Positions 54,045-62,432 of a stretch of 64,000 bases of DNA are shown in pieces. The DNA comes from Vreelandella aquamarina (GTDB lineage: Bacteria > Pseudomonadota > Gammaproteobacteria > Pseudomonadales > Halomonadaceae). Both the position numbers and the translations under genes were made by a program. The stretch lies in NCBI RefSeq assembly GCF_020075495.1, contig NZ_JABYQT010000004.1, forward strand, positions 310,001 through 374,000, in the 5' to 3' direction. Numbering within the stretch: the first letter of the stretch is position 1; every line of letters starts with the position of its first letter. The notes under the pieces are model-generated. The model was not told the DNA's origin. It made no database searches and saw only the letters and a list, made by a program, of their open reading frames with translations.

Positions 54045-54551
54045 TTAAAACGCTTCCCGCCAATACCGCAACGACATTGCTGATACCACGCCATGCTGTG
54101 GGCCCAGATCACACATGGCTTTCTGAACGGCACGCGCCAGTTCTGGCTGATGACATAGTGCTAACGACCGAATGATACGCGTAATACGCAGGTGGTTGTG
54201 GCCACTGGCTTTCAGCCAGATATGTGTTTGCATCGATAACGTCGGCTGAGCGGTTATGACGTTGCCATCGCGAGTGAGCCCAAGAAAATCCAGCATGACA
54301 TCAAGTGAACGTTGCTGGTGGTATCGTAAGGTCGCTTCACTCTCAAAAGCCGTTTGCACTTCAGTCGTCAGTAAAGGCGCAAACGCGTTGAAACGGCCCG
54401 CTTCCGGAATGGGAAATAGCCATTGAATGTAGTCGTGGGTATGCTCTAGCCAGAAAGGAGATAGTGCCCAGATGTCCTTGAGTTGACGTCCTTTATGATC
54501 GTGTCCTTCGCCACGATAAAATGCGAGTAAGCGCGTGTTATTGTCCATCAT
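54045..54551 (-). CDS. Opioid growth factor receptor (OGFr)-related protein
   Basis: 168 residues. RLLAFYRGEGHDHKGRQLKDI, then LEHTHDYIQWLFPIPE and FNAFAPLLT, is the conserved OGFr N-terminal domain pattern (FY-G, D-GR, LE-HDYIQWLFP, N-APLL). The bacterial proteins have no established function, and the eukaryotic name reflects homology only. Mostly helical and soluble. The ATG overlaps the stop of the upstream gamma-glutamylcyclotransferase gene (ATGA), so the two are translationally coupled. Confidence 0.83.
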   Translation of the reverse strand: MMDNNTRLLAFYRGEGHDHKGRQLKDIWALSPFWLEHTHDYIQWLFPIPEAGRFNAFAPLLTTEVQTAFESEATLRYHQQRSLDVMLDFLGLTRDGNVITAQPTLSMQTHIWLKASGHNHLRITRIIRSLALCHQPELARAVQKAMCDLGPQHGVVSAMSLRYWREAF

Positions 54552-55063
54552 GCACTCCGCACTAACGGTTCAGCGTGACCATGCAACGCCATTTCGAGAG
54601 CAGGGCGTTCGGCGTCGAAGTCTTGGTGGGCCCCAATACGTTCCAGTGTATGAATATGGCTGGCGGGTAACCCATGCTCTCGCGCCCCGGCAAGTACATG
54701 GTGCTTGTACCATGTATATGGGCGAATCCCGGGGGAAGTGACGTTGCCGGCATATGCCTGCACATCAAATTGCCGTTCTATCGCAAGATCCGTGACCGTC
54801 AGCCAGGTTTCGCCGTAGGCTACCCCAAGCCCCTCGTAACGATCGAGGGTCGGCTCATGATGAGAAGCGACCTCCCAAATCACCCCATACACCGCTGACT
54901 GATCTGACGCGGGCACAATATCGCACTTGCCCGAGCCGTCCCCGCTAGGCTGATGAAACACTAATCGGCAAGACGAAAGCAGAGCGGTGGTGACAAAGCG
55001 TGCTGGAATCCGTGCGGCTAAGCGCTGCGTCGACATATTGGATCCATAAGCAAAGCAGAGCAT
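54548..55063 (-). CDS. Gamma-glutamylcyclotransferase-like protein
   Basis: 171 residues of the GGCT/AIG2 fold. The substrate loop YGSNM lies at residues 6-10, the catalytic glutamate is probably Glu77 in LDRYEGLGVAYGE, and GVIWEV precedes it. Enzymes of this fold release 5-oxoproline from gamma-glutamyl amino acids or amines. The gene sits in a coupled run with the OGFr-related gene, 24 bases after the WYL gene. AAGGAG-type sequence (taaggagatcgcc on the coding strand) precedes the ATG. Confidence 0.85.
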   Translation of the reverse strand: MLCFAYGSNMSTQRLAARIPARFVTTALLSSCRLVFHQPSGDGSGKCDIVPASDQSAVYGVIWEVASHHEPTLDRYEGLGVAYGETWLTVTDLAIERQFDVQAYAGNVTSPGIRPYTWYKHHVLAGAREHGLPASHIHTLERIGAHQDFDAERPALEMALHGHAEPLVRSA

Positions 55064-55087
55064 GGCGATCTCCTTAAAGTGGCATGG

Positions 55088-56140
55088 CTATCCGGCAGCC
55101 AGTTTTGAGTGCGTATCGCAGGTGTCCAAAGGGTCCTGGTAATGTTCAAGTACCTGGGCCGCATTCGCCTTTAGGGTTTCCCTCCATGTACTTGGCGCGA
55201 GCACCTTGATATTGGTGCTCATGCCCATCAGCCACCACAGAGTTTGCTGATCATCTGGCACTTGAGCGGTCAGGCGATACCATCCGCTGTCAGGCAGGGC
55301 TTCTATCGTTTGCTGGTCAGAAAGCGGCGTCTCCTGCAGGAGCCAAGCGACCGGGCGTGCGATCTCTGCCTCTAACACCACATCATCGGGCCCTTGGCGA
55401 TAGCCAAACGCACCGCTTTGGATATAGTGATCAATATCGAAATCGTCACGCGCTTGCCAGGAGATCTGACTGAACGTCGCGTGCTTGATACGATGAAGTG
55501 CAAACTGGCGTAGATCCTCAAACCCATCGACATGTGCGAGTAGATAAGTAGCACTATGTCGACTAACAATGCCTTGAGGATGAAGTGTCATCGGCCTTTC
55601 TTTTCCTGAGGTGCGAGATAGATAAGTAACATCAATTGCCTTTTGTTCTAGTAGTGCCTCCGCCACCGTCTGCCAGATTGCCTCATTTAACTCTGCGGGT
55701 ATTAACGCTTTGCCATTAGGAATAGCGCGGACGCAACGGGCCCACTGGCTGAGTCCGTTAGACGCCAGCCCATCAAGCAACTGTCGAGCATCGTTAAAGT
55801 GAGGCGATAGCTGACCAACGACTACAGGGGGAAGCAGGCCTTTCAGATACTCTTCAGCTAGCACGAGCGTTAACGCACTCGGCACGTCTAGTGCGGGTAA
55901 CTGACACTGGAAGTCGCGATCAAAATACCAGCGGTAAGGCTTTTGGCTATCATCACAGCCAATCGGAAATCTTGTCGAGAGTTTTTGACCTAAATCGCGC
56001 TGTAATGATCGCGTATCGATATGAAAACCACGTTCAGCGAGTTTCTCTTTCAGCACGGGGGTGGAAATGCGTCCAGGGGAACGGGGAATGAGCTGCAGTA
56101 GCGTCAAATAGCGAAAAAGCGTATCGCGCGCATCGGACAT
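55088..56140 (-). CDS. WYL-domain transcriptional regulator
   Basis: 350 residues. The N-terminal HTH (FRYLTLLQLIP; FHIDTRSLQRDLGQKLS) is followed by a WYL domain (about 150-230; IDVTYLSRTSGKERPMTLHPQGIV, HRIKHATF) and a WCX-like C-terminal domain. WYL regulators bind nucleotides or nucleic acids and often control defence or DNA-repair loci (BrxR, CapW, DriD types). It is the second gene of the low-GC cluster and likely its regulator. AT-rich codon use contrasts with the flanking chromosome. Confidence 0.88.
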   Translation of the reverse strand: MSDARDTLFRYLTLLQLIPRSPGRISTPVLKEKLAERGFHIDTRSLQRDLGQKLSTRFPIGCDDSQKPYRWYFDRDFQCQLPALDVPSALTLVLAEEYLKGLLPPVVVGQLSPHFNDARQLLDGLASNGLSQWARCVRAIPNGKALIPAELNEAIWQTVAEALLEQKAIDVTYLSRTSGKERPMTLHPQGIVSRHSATYLLAHVDGFEDLRQFALHRIKHATFSQISWQARDDFDIDHYIQSGAFGYRQGPDDVVLEAEIARPVAWLLQETPLSDQQTIEALPDSGWYRLTAQVPDDQQTLWWLMGMSTNIKVLAPSTWRETLKANAAQVLEHYQDPLDTCDTHSKLAAG

Positions 56141-56181
56141 AGTGACGCCACCCCTGACAGTAATGATGAAAACGAAAGAGT

Positions 56182-56796
56182 TTACCGTGCCTCACAAAAC
56201 TTAGCGACTCTCTCGGGCAGCGCATCGGTTTGCCGTGATAGTAAATGGGCACGGCGACGCCATAGCGACACGGTGTTCTGTTCAGGTGCCGCATTAGGTA
56301 GGTGCGCCCAGAGCGCGGCGGGGTGTATGTCGGCCGTATTCTCTAAGGATGTATTGGGGTGCCCTTCAAGCCACTGATATACCTCCAGCGAGCTTCGCCC
56401 AATACAGACGGGAAATAGCAGCGCATCAAAGGGGAGCGCAATACCCAGCTCAAGCAGGAGCGCGTTTACTTCATGATCACAGGCGAGGTGCCAGCGATGA
56501 TGGTTAGCGACCAGCGGTGCCGTTAAGTGGCCCGCAACACAGTGCCAGATTAAATGTGCATGTAAAAAACGGCGTGATTCATCGGAAAGACAAGCACTGT
56601 AGTGAGGGCTGAAATAGAGATGTCGGCCATCAGTGCTCGCGGAATCGAACGACGGCGTCACGACGGGTGTTAGGGTTAAAAACTGGCTTAAAAAATTCAT
56701 GATAGGGAGCGTGTTAGCCCAGACGTCGCGATCCGCCTGCCACTTGGCGAGCTCTTGTTGGGTGGTTGCCGAAGCAATTAATGAGCACGTCTGCAT
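56182..56796 (-). CDS. Truncated DUF2201-like putative metallopeptidase domain, catalytic Glu missing
   Basis: 204 residues. LYFSPHYSACLSDESRRFLH, WHLACDHEVNALLLELGIALP and SSLEVYQWLEGH follow the N-terminal domain of DUF2201 proteins, where the motif HExxHxxxxH is expected. Here it reads HLIWHCVAGH (residues 81-90), so the metal-binding histidines remain but Glu is Leu. The C-terminal VWA-like domain that completes usual family members (about 400 residues) is absent, as is the MoxR-type ATPase normally next to it. I chose ATG 56796, with GGAGG 7 bases upstream. First gene of the cluster, 41 bases before the WYL gene. Confidence 0.68.
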   Translation of the reverse strand: MQTCSLIASATTQQELAKWQADRDVWANTLPIMNFLSQFLTLTPVVTPSFDSASTDGRHLYFSPHYSACLSDESRRFLHAHLIWHCVAGHLTAPLVANHHRWHLACDHEVNALLLELGIALPFDALLFPVCIGRSSLEVYQWLEGHPNTSLENTADIHPAALWAHLPNAAPEQNTVSLWRRRAHLLSRQTDALPERVAKFCEAR

Positions 56797-57010
56797 ATCC
56801 CTACCTCCCATGTGTGAAGAGGGTAGTACGCTACGACAGTGCTACGACAACTAACGCCGCATCAACTCACACCGCATCAAAATGATGGCAATTAACATAG
56901 TAACAAGGTTTTAGCGTCGGTCTGGCGTAGTCCCTGCGTGGGGCCCCGGATGATCGATGCGCGCCCAAATAACCGGGCCGTAAAGATGAGCGGCTTCTTA
57001 TCTGTTCGGG

Positions 57011-57931
57011 TCAATCAACCCGGCTAATCGCCTCCCGATCCGGATCCACATACCAGACCAGCCCCATCCGCGAATTACGCTCAAGCTCGGCGATGACCTG
57101 GGCACCCAGTAACAAGATGATGGCACCGATTTCCAGGCTGAGCAGGACGATCACCAGGGTCGCCAAGGAGCCGTAAACGGCGTTGACGAAGGAAAGGTGG
57201 GTGAAGTAGTAGACCAGAAACAGCCTGACGCCTTCCCACAAGAGCGCCGCCACGAAGCCGCCGACAATGGCCCGGCGCAGGGCGACCTTGACCACCGGCA
57301 GCACCTTGTAAATCGCACTGAAAAGCAGGAAGACGCCGACAAAGCTGGTCAGGTTGAGAACCGGGCCGGAAAGGCCGGCTAACGGCAGCTCGCGGGCGAA
57401 CAGGGCCAGTACCAGCGCATTGAGCGAGCTGGCCAGGGTCACCAGCAGCGTCAATGTCATGAGGCCTGCCCCAAGCACCAGCATGAAGGCGTAAGGCAGC
57501 AGCGCCGATACCCAGGCGCTTCGCCTTGGGCACTCGGGCGAGTGGAAGATGAGTGCCAGGGCGTCTTCGAGCATGCGAAAGGCGAACGAGCTGAACAGCA
57601 GCAGAATGGGAAAGCTGAGAATCCCGATGACATCGCGGGATTCCAGCAGCCCGCGCACGGCGTCCATCACTACCTCGGCATGCGCCGGGGCCAGGTGGCG
57701 CGCCTGTACCGCGAGCACGTCGAGCAGGTGCTGTTCGTCCACCACGCGCGCCAGCATTACCACCACCAAGCCAAACAGCGGCACCACGGAAAGCAGAATG
57801 TTGTAACCCACCCCGCCTGCCAGCAGGATACCGCGGTTTTTCAGGAAGTGACGAAGCACCCGCCAGGCAAAGGACGCCAGCCGAGGAAGCAGGAGTAAGG
57901 CGGCGTTACCGAATGTGCGTATGTGAGCCAT
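57011..57931 (-). CDS. YihY/BrkB-family inner membrane protein
   Basis: 306 residues, six or seven helices. Family motifs: FLKNRGILLAGGVGYNILLSVVPL, VVDEQHLLDVL in the periplasmic loop, and VALRRAIVGGFVAALLWEGVRLFLVYY, ending YGSLATLVIVLLSLEIGAIILLLGAQV. The role is unsettled; homologues were once annotated as RNase BN or virulence factor BrkB. I chose ATG 57931; the frame is open 36 codons upstream but without family similarity. Normal GC resumes here after the low-GC cluster. Confidence 0.88.
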   Translation of the reverse strand: MAHIRTFGNAALLLLPRLASFAWRVLRHFLKNRGILLAGGVGYNILLSVVPLFGLVVVMLARVVDEQHLLDVLAVQARHLAPAHAEVVMDAVRGLLESRDVIGILSFPILLLFSSFAFRMLEDALALIFHSPECPRRSAWVSALLPYAFMLVLGAGLMTLTLLVTLASSLNALVLALFARELPLAGLSGPVLNLTSFVGVFLLFSAIYKVLPVVKVALRRAIVGGFVAALLWEGVRLFLVYYFTHLSFVNAVYGSLATLVIVLLSLEIGAIILLLGAQVIAELERNSRMGLVWYVDPDREAISRVD

Positions 57932-58199
57932 GGCTTGCCACTCTCCGTGTTCTTCGTTCGCCGGGGGGCGTAGGCATCCGCCCAGCGCGCTGTTTTCATT
58001 GACACTCAGGCATAACATCCAAGAGGCCACGCTTTCCATGCCGGCTCATCCATCGCGCAAGCTCCCTCTGACCCTAGGGACATTCGTTGATAAATTCCAA
58101 TGCAATCGTCACTGATGTTCAGCCAACATCTTTCGAAGACATGCTTGCTGACCGGCGAGCGGGGCGCACGCCGCTGTGGTGACCTTTGTATGGTGGGCC

Positions 58200-58577
58200 T
58201 CAAGCCTGCGCGGCCTGATAGCGAAGGCGGGCGGCCACGATGGTGCGGTGATGCGTATCGGCCCAGGTTACCAGCTGCTGCATCGGCTCGAGAAAGGAGC
58301 GCCCCAGCGGGGTGAGGGTATATTCCACCCGGGGCGGAACCTCCGGGTAGAGCGTACGCGTGATAAAACCATCCTGCTCCAGCTGTTTGAGGGTGCGCGA
58401 CAGCATCTGCTTTGAGATATCACCTATGTCACGCATCAGGGCATTGAAGCGCCGTGTGCCGGGGGCCAGGGCTTCCAGAATCAACAGGCTCCACTGGTCG
58501 CCGATGCGGTCAAGCACATCGCGAATCGGGCAGGGCTGTTCAAGAACGATCTCGTCGCTCGCGGTAATGGCAGTCAT
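58200..58577 (-). CDS. HxlR-family transcriptional regulator
   Basis: 125 residues, winged helix. [22 protein letters not shown] is the HxlR signature with its conserved Cys (residue 16), and the recognition region is [19 protein letters not shown]. Family members sense aldehydes, oxidants or electrophiles through the cysteine. It is divergent from a NAD(P)-binding oxidoreductase gene at 58729, with a perfect inverted repeat in the shared promoter, so it very probably controls that pair. Confidence 0.92.
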   Translation of the reverse strand: MTAITASDEIVLEQPCPIRDVLDRIGDQWSLLILEALAPGTRRFNALMRDIGDISKQMLSRTLKQLEQDGFITRTLYPEVPPRVEYTLTPLGRSFLEPMQQLVTWADTHHRTIVAARLRYQAAQA

Positions 58578-58679
58578 TGCGGCTCCATGGATGGTTATGC
58601 AGTGGGCACATGGATGTGACCGGGTCAGGTAAACATGACTTCTTGCGCGGCTGCAGAAACTACATTAAGTTTATTCCAA

Positions 58680-58696
58680 GGTCTACATTATAGACC
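58680..58696. promoter_or_regulatory. Candidate HxlR operator
   Basis: GGTCTA-CATTA-TAGACC, a perfect 6-bp inverted repeat with a 5-base spacer, 33 bases before the oxidoreductase gene and on the far side of the divergent region from the HxlR gene. Placement is right for repression of the oxidoreductase promoter. Confidence 0.55.
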
Positions 58697-58728
58697 GTGT
58701 AAACCATGGAAGCTCGAGGAGATGTCTC

Positions 58729-59340
58729 ATGGCAAAGGTTGCACTTATCGGCGCATCGGGTGATGCAGGCTCGCGCATTCTCTCTGAATTGTCCCAGCGG
58801 GGGCATCAGGTAACCGCCATTGCCCGTCATACGGACAAGATTGCCCAATTGCCGGGCGCGACACCAACACAAGGCGATGCCGACGACCAGCAGGCGCTGG
58901 CCGCTTTGCTGAAAGGGCATGATGCGGTGATCAGTGCCGTGCCTTTCTCGGCCAGCGATGTCAGAAAACTGGTAGGGGCGGTACGCGATAGCGGCGTGTC
59001 CCGTTATCTGGTTGTGGGTGGGGCAGGCAGCCTGGAAGTTGCGCCGGGCGAGAAGGTCATCGACCAGCCGGATTTCCCCGATGCCTACAAGCCCGAAGCG
59101 CGTGCCGGTGGCGAGTTTCTGGATTTCCTGCGCGGTGTTGATAACCTCGAGTGGACGTTTCTTTCCCCGTCGGCAGAGTTCGTGCCCGGCGAGCGTACCG
59201 GCGTGTTCCGTCTCGGTAAGGACGAATTGCTGACCCATGAGTCGGGCTCGAGCATCTCCTTTGAAGATTATGCTGTGGCACTCGTGGATGAGCTGGAGAA
59301 GCCTCGCCATGTGCAGCAGCGATTTACCGTTGGCTATTGA
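58729..59340 (+). CDS. NAD(P)-binding oxidoreductase (NmrA/YwnB-like SDR)
   Basis: 203 residues, atypical short-chain dehydrogenase. The opening VALIGASGDAGSRILSEL is the GxxGxxG dinucleotide-binding motif and AIARHTDKI follows beta-2. VGGAGSLEVAPGE and FLSPSAEFVPGERTGVFRLG are typical of the family found with HxlR regulators in stress-response pairs. GAGGAG precedes the ATG. The tail of the gene carries a 15-bp tandem duplication over the stop, and an NTF2-like gene follows after 42 bases. Confidence 0.87.
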   Translation: MAKVALIGASGDAGSRILSELSQRGHQVTAIARHTDKIAQLPGATPTQGDADDQQALAALLKGHDAVISAVPFSASDVRKLVGAVRDSGVSRYLVVGGAGSLEVAPGEKVIDQPDFPDAYKPEARAGGEFLDFLRGVDNLEWTFLSPSAEFVPGERTGVFRLGKDELLTHESGSSISFEDYAVALVDELEKPRHVQQRFTVGY

Positions 59341-59363
59341 TTCATCGACTATTGATTCATCTA
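59334..59363 (+). repeat. 15-bp tandem duplication over the oxidoreductase stop codon
   Basis: CTATTGATTCATCGA then CTATTGATTCATCTA, 14 of 15 or better apart from one or two end bases. Both copies carry TGA in the same frame, 15 bases apart. Confidence 0.75.
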
Positions 59364-59382
59364 ACCCAGGCAGGAGTTTTAC

Positions 59383-59850
59383 ATGACCATCTTGAAATCT
59401 CTGAGTGCGACCACCGCGGCCCTGATGCTGGCCTTGCCCGCTGTCTCCTTTGCCCAAGCCGATCGTGATGTCGAGGCTGAGGAGGCCAACCGGGCGCTGG
59501 TCATCCAGTTCTACAACCAGTTCTTCAATGAGCATGAAACAGAGCAGAGTTCAGCGGTGCTGGCGGAAGACTACATTCAGCACAACCCGGACGTGCCGGA
59601 CGGCAAGGCGCCTTTCGTGGATTACTTTGCAGGCTACTTCGAGGAAAACCCGGACTACAAGAGCGAAATCGTGCGCAGCGCCACCGATGGTGACCTGGTC
59701 TGGCTGCATGTTCACTCCACCAACGGTGACGAGGATCGTGGCGAGGCCGTGGTAGATATCTTCCGCGTCGAGAATGAAATGATCGTCGAGCACTGGGATG
59801 TCATTCAAGCGGTACCAGAAGAAGCCGCCAACGAAAACACCATGTTTTAA
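59383..59850 (+). CDS. Exported SnoaL/NTF2-like protein
   Basis: 155 residues. The signal peptide ends near residue 25 (AVSFAQA), and a SnoaL-like fold follows (ANRALVIQFYNQFFNEHE; YIQHNPDVPDGKAPFVDYF; VHSTNGDEDRGEAVVDIFRVEN; IVEHWDVIQAVPE). Proteins of this pattern are common small exported members of the NTF2 superfamily, usually of unknown substrate. It is co-oriented with the oxidoreductase and probably in the same HxlR-controlled unit. AGGAG precedes the ATG. The 3' end carries a triple 15-bp repeat. Confidence 0.87.
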   Translation: MTILKSLSATTAALMLALPAVSFAQADRDVEAEEANRALVIQFYNQFFNEHETEQSSAVLAEDYIQHNPDVPDGKAPFVDYFAGYFEENPDYKSEIVRSATDGDLVWLHVHSTNGDEDRGEAVVDIFRVENEMIVEHWDVIQAVPEEAANENTMF

Positions 59851-59886
59851 ACTGGCATGTTTTAAATTGGCGTGTTTTAAAATACA
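59842..59886 (+). repeat. Three tandem 15-bp units over the NTF2-like stop codon
   Basis: ATGTTTTAAACTGGC, ATGTTTTAAATTGGC and GTGTTTTAAAAT... repeat with a 15-base period. Each carries an in-frame TAA (59848, 59863, 59878). Confidence 0.8.
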
Positions 59887-59908
59887 TAGTGTTAGTTAAG
59901 TGTTACTT

Positions 59909-59928
59909 GGCCCGCAAGGGCCTTTTTT
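59909..59928 (+). terminator. Intrinsic terminator after the NTF2-like gene
   Basis: GGCCC / GGGCC stem with loop GCAA, followed by six T. Confidence 0.82.
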
Positions 59929-59992
59929 ATGCCCCCATAAGCTCCCCACCAGTCGGTAGCTTGTGAGATGCGTTACCTGGAAGTTGGCATGT

Positions 59993-60023
59993 AAAAAGCG
60001 CCACGCATTTGCGCGGCGCTTTT
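59993..60023 (-). terminator. Terminator after the TonB receptor gene
   Basis: AAAAGCGCC / GGCGCTTTT arms separated by 12 bases that pair further (GCG / CGC). On the minus strand it ends in a T-run 19 bases after the receptor stop. Confidence 0.78.
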
Positions 60024-60041
60024 GATCTGGACTGAAGCGTT

Positions 60042-62330
60042 CTAGAACTCGGTACGCAGCGTCAGCATGGCGCTGCGTGGGCTGCCGTAGATCGAGTGGG
60101 CATAGAAGCCGTAGCGCTCGTAGTAGTGCTTGTCGAACAGGTTATCGACGTTGAGCGTGACGTTGGTGGCATCGGTAATATCGTAACGGGCCATGGCGCT
60201 GACCGTGGCGTAGCCTGCCCAGTTGGCCGGCGTGGGGCCAGTGCTGACGCCGTCGGTGGGCTGACCGCCGGGGCTCGAGATGGCGTCGATGCTGCTCTGG
60301 GCATACACACCGGTGCCGAAGGTCCAGCGGTTCAGCAGGCCAGCGGGCTCATAGGTCGTGTGCAGCTTGAGCAGGTGCGAGGGATCGCTGCGCCCGTCGG
60401 AGTCGATGCGGCGAAAGTGCAGGTAGGTGTAGCCGCCGTAAACGTTCCAGCCCGGCGCAAGGGTGCCCGCAATCTCGAGGTCGATGCCGTCGGTCTCGTT
60501 GCCGGTGCCCGCGCGGTAGGCCTGGTTGCCGTCCGGGGTCAGGTTCGCACCGTCCAGCACGGCGCTGTTCTCCTGGCGGGTGCGGAAGTAGGCCGCCGAG
60601 GCGTTAAGCCGCCCGTCGAACCATTCGCCCTTCACGCCGGCCTCGTAGCTGTCGCCCTCGATCGGTTTCACCGTCTCGCCGCTGGCGGTCTCGCGGCTTT
60701 GCGGGGTGAAGATATTGGTGTAGCTGGCATAGAGCGAGTGGTTGTCGGTCAGGTCATACACCAGGCCCGCGTAGGGCGTGAATACGCCGGTTTCGCGCTG
60801 GGTGGTCGTATCGCCCGCGTTGGTTTCGTTCTCGGTCTTGTAGTAACTGGTACGCCCGCCCAGGATCAGCGAAAGCGGCTCGGTCAGGCTCAGGCGCGTG
60901 GCGGCGTAGAGTCCACGAAGCTCGGTGTCGGTGGTGCTGACGCGGCCGGTGCGCGACCCTTCGATGCCGATATCCGGATCGACGCCGTTACGCCAGTCGC
61001 TGATGGGCAGGCCGTTGTTGGCGCGGTACATGCAGCCCTGGGAGAACACCGACTGCGTGGCGCTGAACATCGTGCAGTCCTGCTCGAAGGCGCGCTGGCG
61101 GGTGCGGCTTTCGCTGTAGCCAAGGGATAGATCGTGCCTGCGTCCGGCCAGCTCATAAGCGCCGTTCAGGTCGATCTGGGCAGAGCGCTGGCGCGTCTCG
61201 TTGTCGTCGCGCAGGCCGTTCAATACGGCGCCGCTGCCGTCCTCGTTCCAGTAGCCGATATAGGTGCCGCCGGGGCCACGGTTGACCTTGGCGAGCGCCA
61301 GGTCGTTGAAGGCATCGGTATCGCTCTGGGCGGCCTGGACCTCCAGGCTCCAGTCGCCGTTGAAGCGGTGGCTCAGCGAGGCGAAGACCGTATCGGTTTC
61401 CTGCTCGGCAAAGCTCCACTCCGGCGTCAGGTTGGTGCTGCGTGGCAGGTCTGTCTTGGCGCCGTTGGCGAACCAGATGGGCACGTTGGCACCCCAGCCG
61501 GCACCGGAGGTCTTGTTGTATTCGTATTGGTAACCCACGCCGAGGGTGGTCGAATCCGTCACGTCCGCCTCGAAGCTTGCAAGTGCGCCCCGGGTACGGG
61601 TGGACTCGTGGTCGCGAAAGGCGTCGCCTTCGCCCTGGGTCACCACGACGCGGGAACGTACGCTGCCATCGTCGGTCAGCGGCAGGTTCATGTCCACGCT
61701 GCCGCGAGCGTTGTCCCAGCGCCCGTAGGAGGCGTAGGCGCTGCCGCCGAATTCTCGCTCTGGGCGCTTGCGGATCAAGTTGACGGTGGCTGATGGGTCG
61801 CCGGTACCGCCCAGCAGGCCGTTGGCGCCGCGCACGATATCAGCGCGCTCGTAAAGGTCCATGTTGAGCGCGCTGCCGCCACCGCTGAAGCCGGTGTCAC
61901 CGGGGAACTGCAGGCCATCGATCTTCCAGTTGCTGATGCTGTAGCCACGGGCTCGGTAGGAGGTGCGCACGCCCACTTCCGCCTTGCTGGCGACGATCCC
62001 GGGGGTGAGTTCCAGTGCGTCTTCCAGGCTGACCGCCTGACGGTCGTCGAGCTGCTGACGGGTAATGCTGGTGACTGACTGGGGCGTTTCCCGCGGCGAA
62101 AGATCGAGCCCGGTAGAGCTGCTCGTTTCAGGCACCGTGTAGCTTCGGTCGAACTGCCCCTGGTAGGTGGCTTCGACCGTGAGGGTATCCAGCTGAGTAT
62201 CAGGAGTGGTTTGTGCCACCGCGCTGGCACTTAACATGCAACCGTTGATGGCCGCAGCAATGGCAATGACGAGCGGGTTTTTTACCCATCCAGAGGCGCC
62301 TCTGGCTGCTTGGTAAGTCTGGTGCATCAA
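60042..62330 (-). CDS. TonB-dependent siderophore receptor
   Basis: 762-residue outer-membrane receptor. A signal peptide (ending about residue 40, SASAVAQ) precedes the TonB-box region, and the plug domain opens with SPRETPQSVTSITRQQLDD. The plug also contains ALELTPGIVASK, YRARGYSISNWKIDGLQFPG, and RGANGLLGGTGDPSATVNLIRKRP. A 22-strand barrel follows and ends in the C-terminal Phe (LTLRTEF). Motifs are those of the FhuE/FpvA-type ferric siderophore receptors. A Fur-like sequence lies upstream (62347-62365). No siderophore synthesis genes are in the window, so it may take up a foreign siderophore. Confidence 0.93.
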   Translation of the reverse strand: MMHQTYQAARGASGWVKNPLVIAIAAAINGCMLSASAVAQTTPDTQLDTLTVEATYQGQFDRSYTVPETSSSTGLDLSPRETPQSVTSITRQQLDDRQAVSLEDALELTPGIVASKAEVGVRTSYRARGYSISNWKIDGLQFPGDTGFSGGGSALNMDLYERADIVRGANGLLGGTGDPSATVNLIRKRPEREFGGSAYASYGRWDNARGSVDMNLPLTDDGSVRSRVVVTQGEGDAFRDHESTRTRGALASFEADVTDSTTLGVGYQYEYNKTSGAGWGANVPIWFANGAKTDLPRSTNLTPEWSFAEQETDTVFASLSHRFNGDWSLEVQAAQSDTDAFNDLALAKVNRGPGGTYIGYWNEDGSGAVLNGLRDDNETRQRSAQIDLNGAYELAGRRHDLSLGYSESRTRQRAFEQDCTMFSATQSVFSQGCMYRANNGLPISDWRNGVDPDIGIEGSRTGRVSTTDTELRGLYAATRLSLTEPLSLILGGRTSYYKTENETNAGDTTTQRETGVFTPYAGLVYDLTDNHSLYASYTNIFTPQSRETASGETVKPIEGDSYEAGVKGEWFDGRLNASAAYFRTRQENSAVLDGANLTPDGNQAYRAGTGNETDGIDLEIAGTLAPGWNVYGGYTYLHFRRIDSDGRSDPSHLLKLHTTYEPAGLLNRWTFGTGVYAQSSIDAISSPGGQPTDGVSTGPTPANWAGYATVSAMARYDITDATNVTLNVDNLFDKHYYERYGFYAHSIYGSPRSAMLTLRTEF

Positions 62331-62346
62331 GTGTATCCCTTGAAAT

Positions 62347-62365
62347 AATAATGATTTGTATTTAC
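62347..62365 (-). promoter_or_regulatory. Possible Fur box upstream of the siderophore receptor
   Basis: AATAATGATTTGTATTTAC matches the 19-base Fur consensus GATAATGATAATCATTATC at about 12 positions, including the ATAATGAT half. It lies 17 bases before the receptor start. The match is moderate. Confidence 0.4.
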
Positions 62366-62432
62366 CAAATTAGACGTCACGATTATATTGGCGCTTCGGT
62401 TTAAGAAAGTTTTGATCTATGGGGCGTATGTA

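Noticed and set aside
57932..58039. 36-codon N-terminal extension of the BrkB/YihY protein
   Set aside because: The extension is not family-like and its ATG has no ribosome binding site; the start at 57931 fits homologues.
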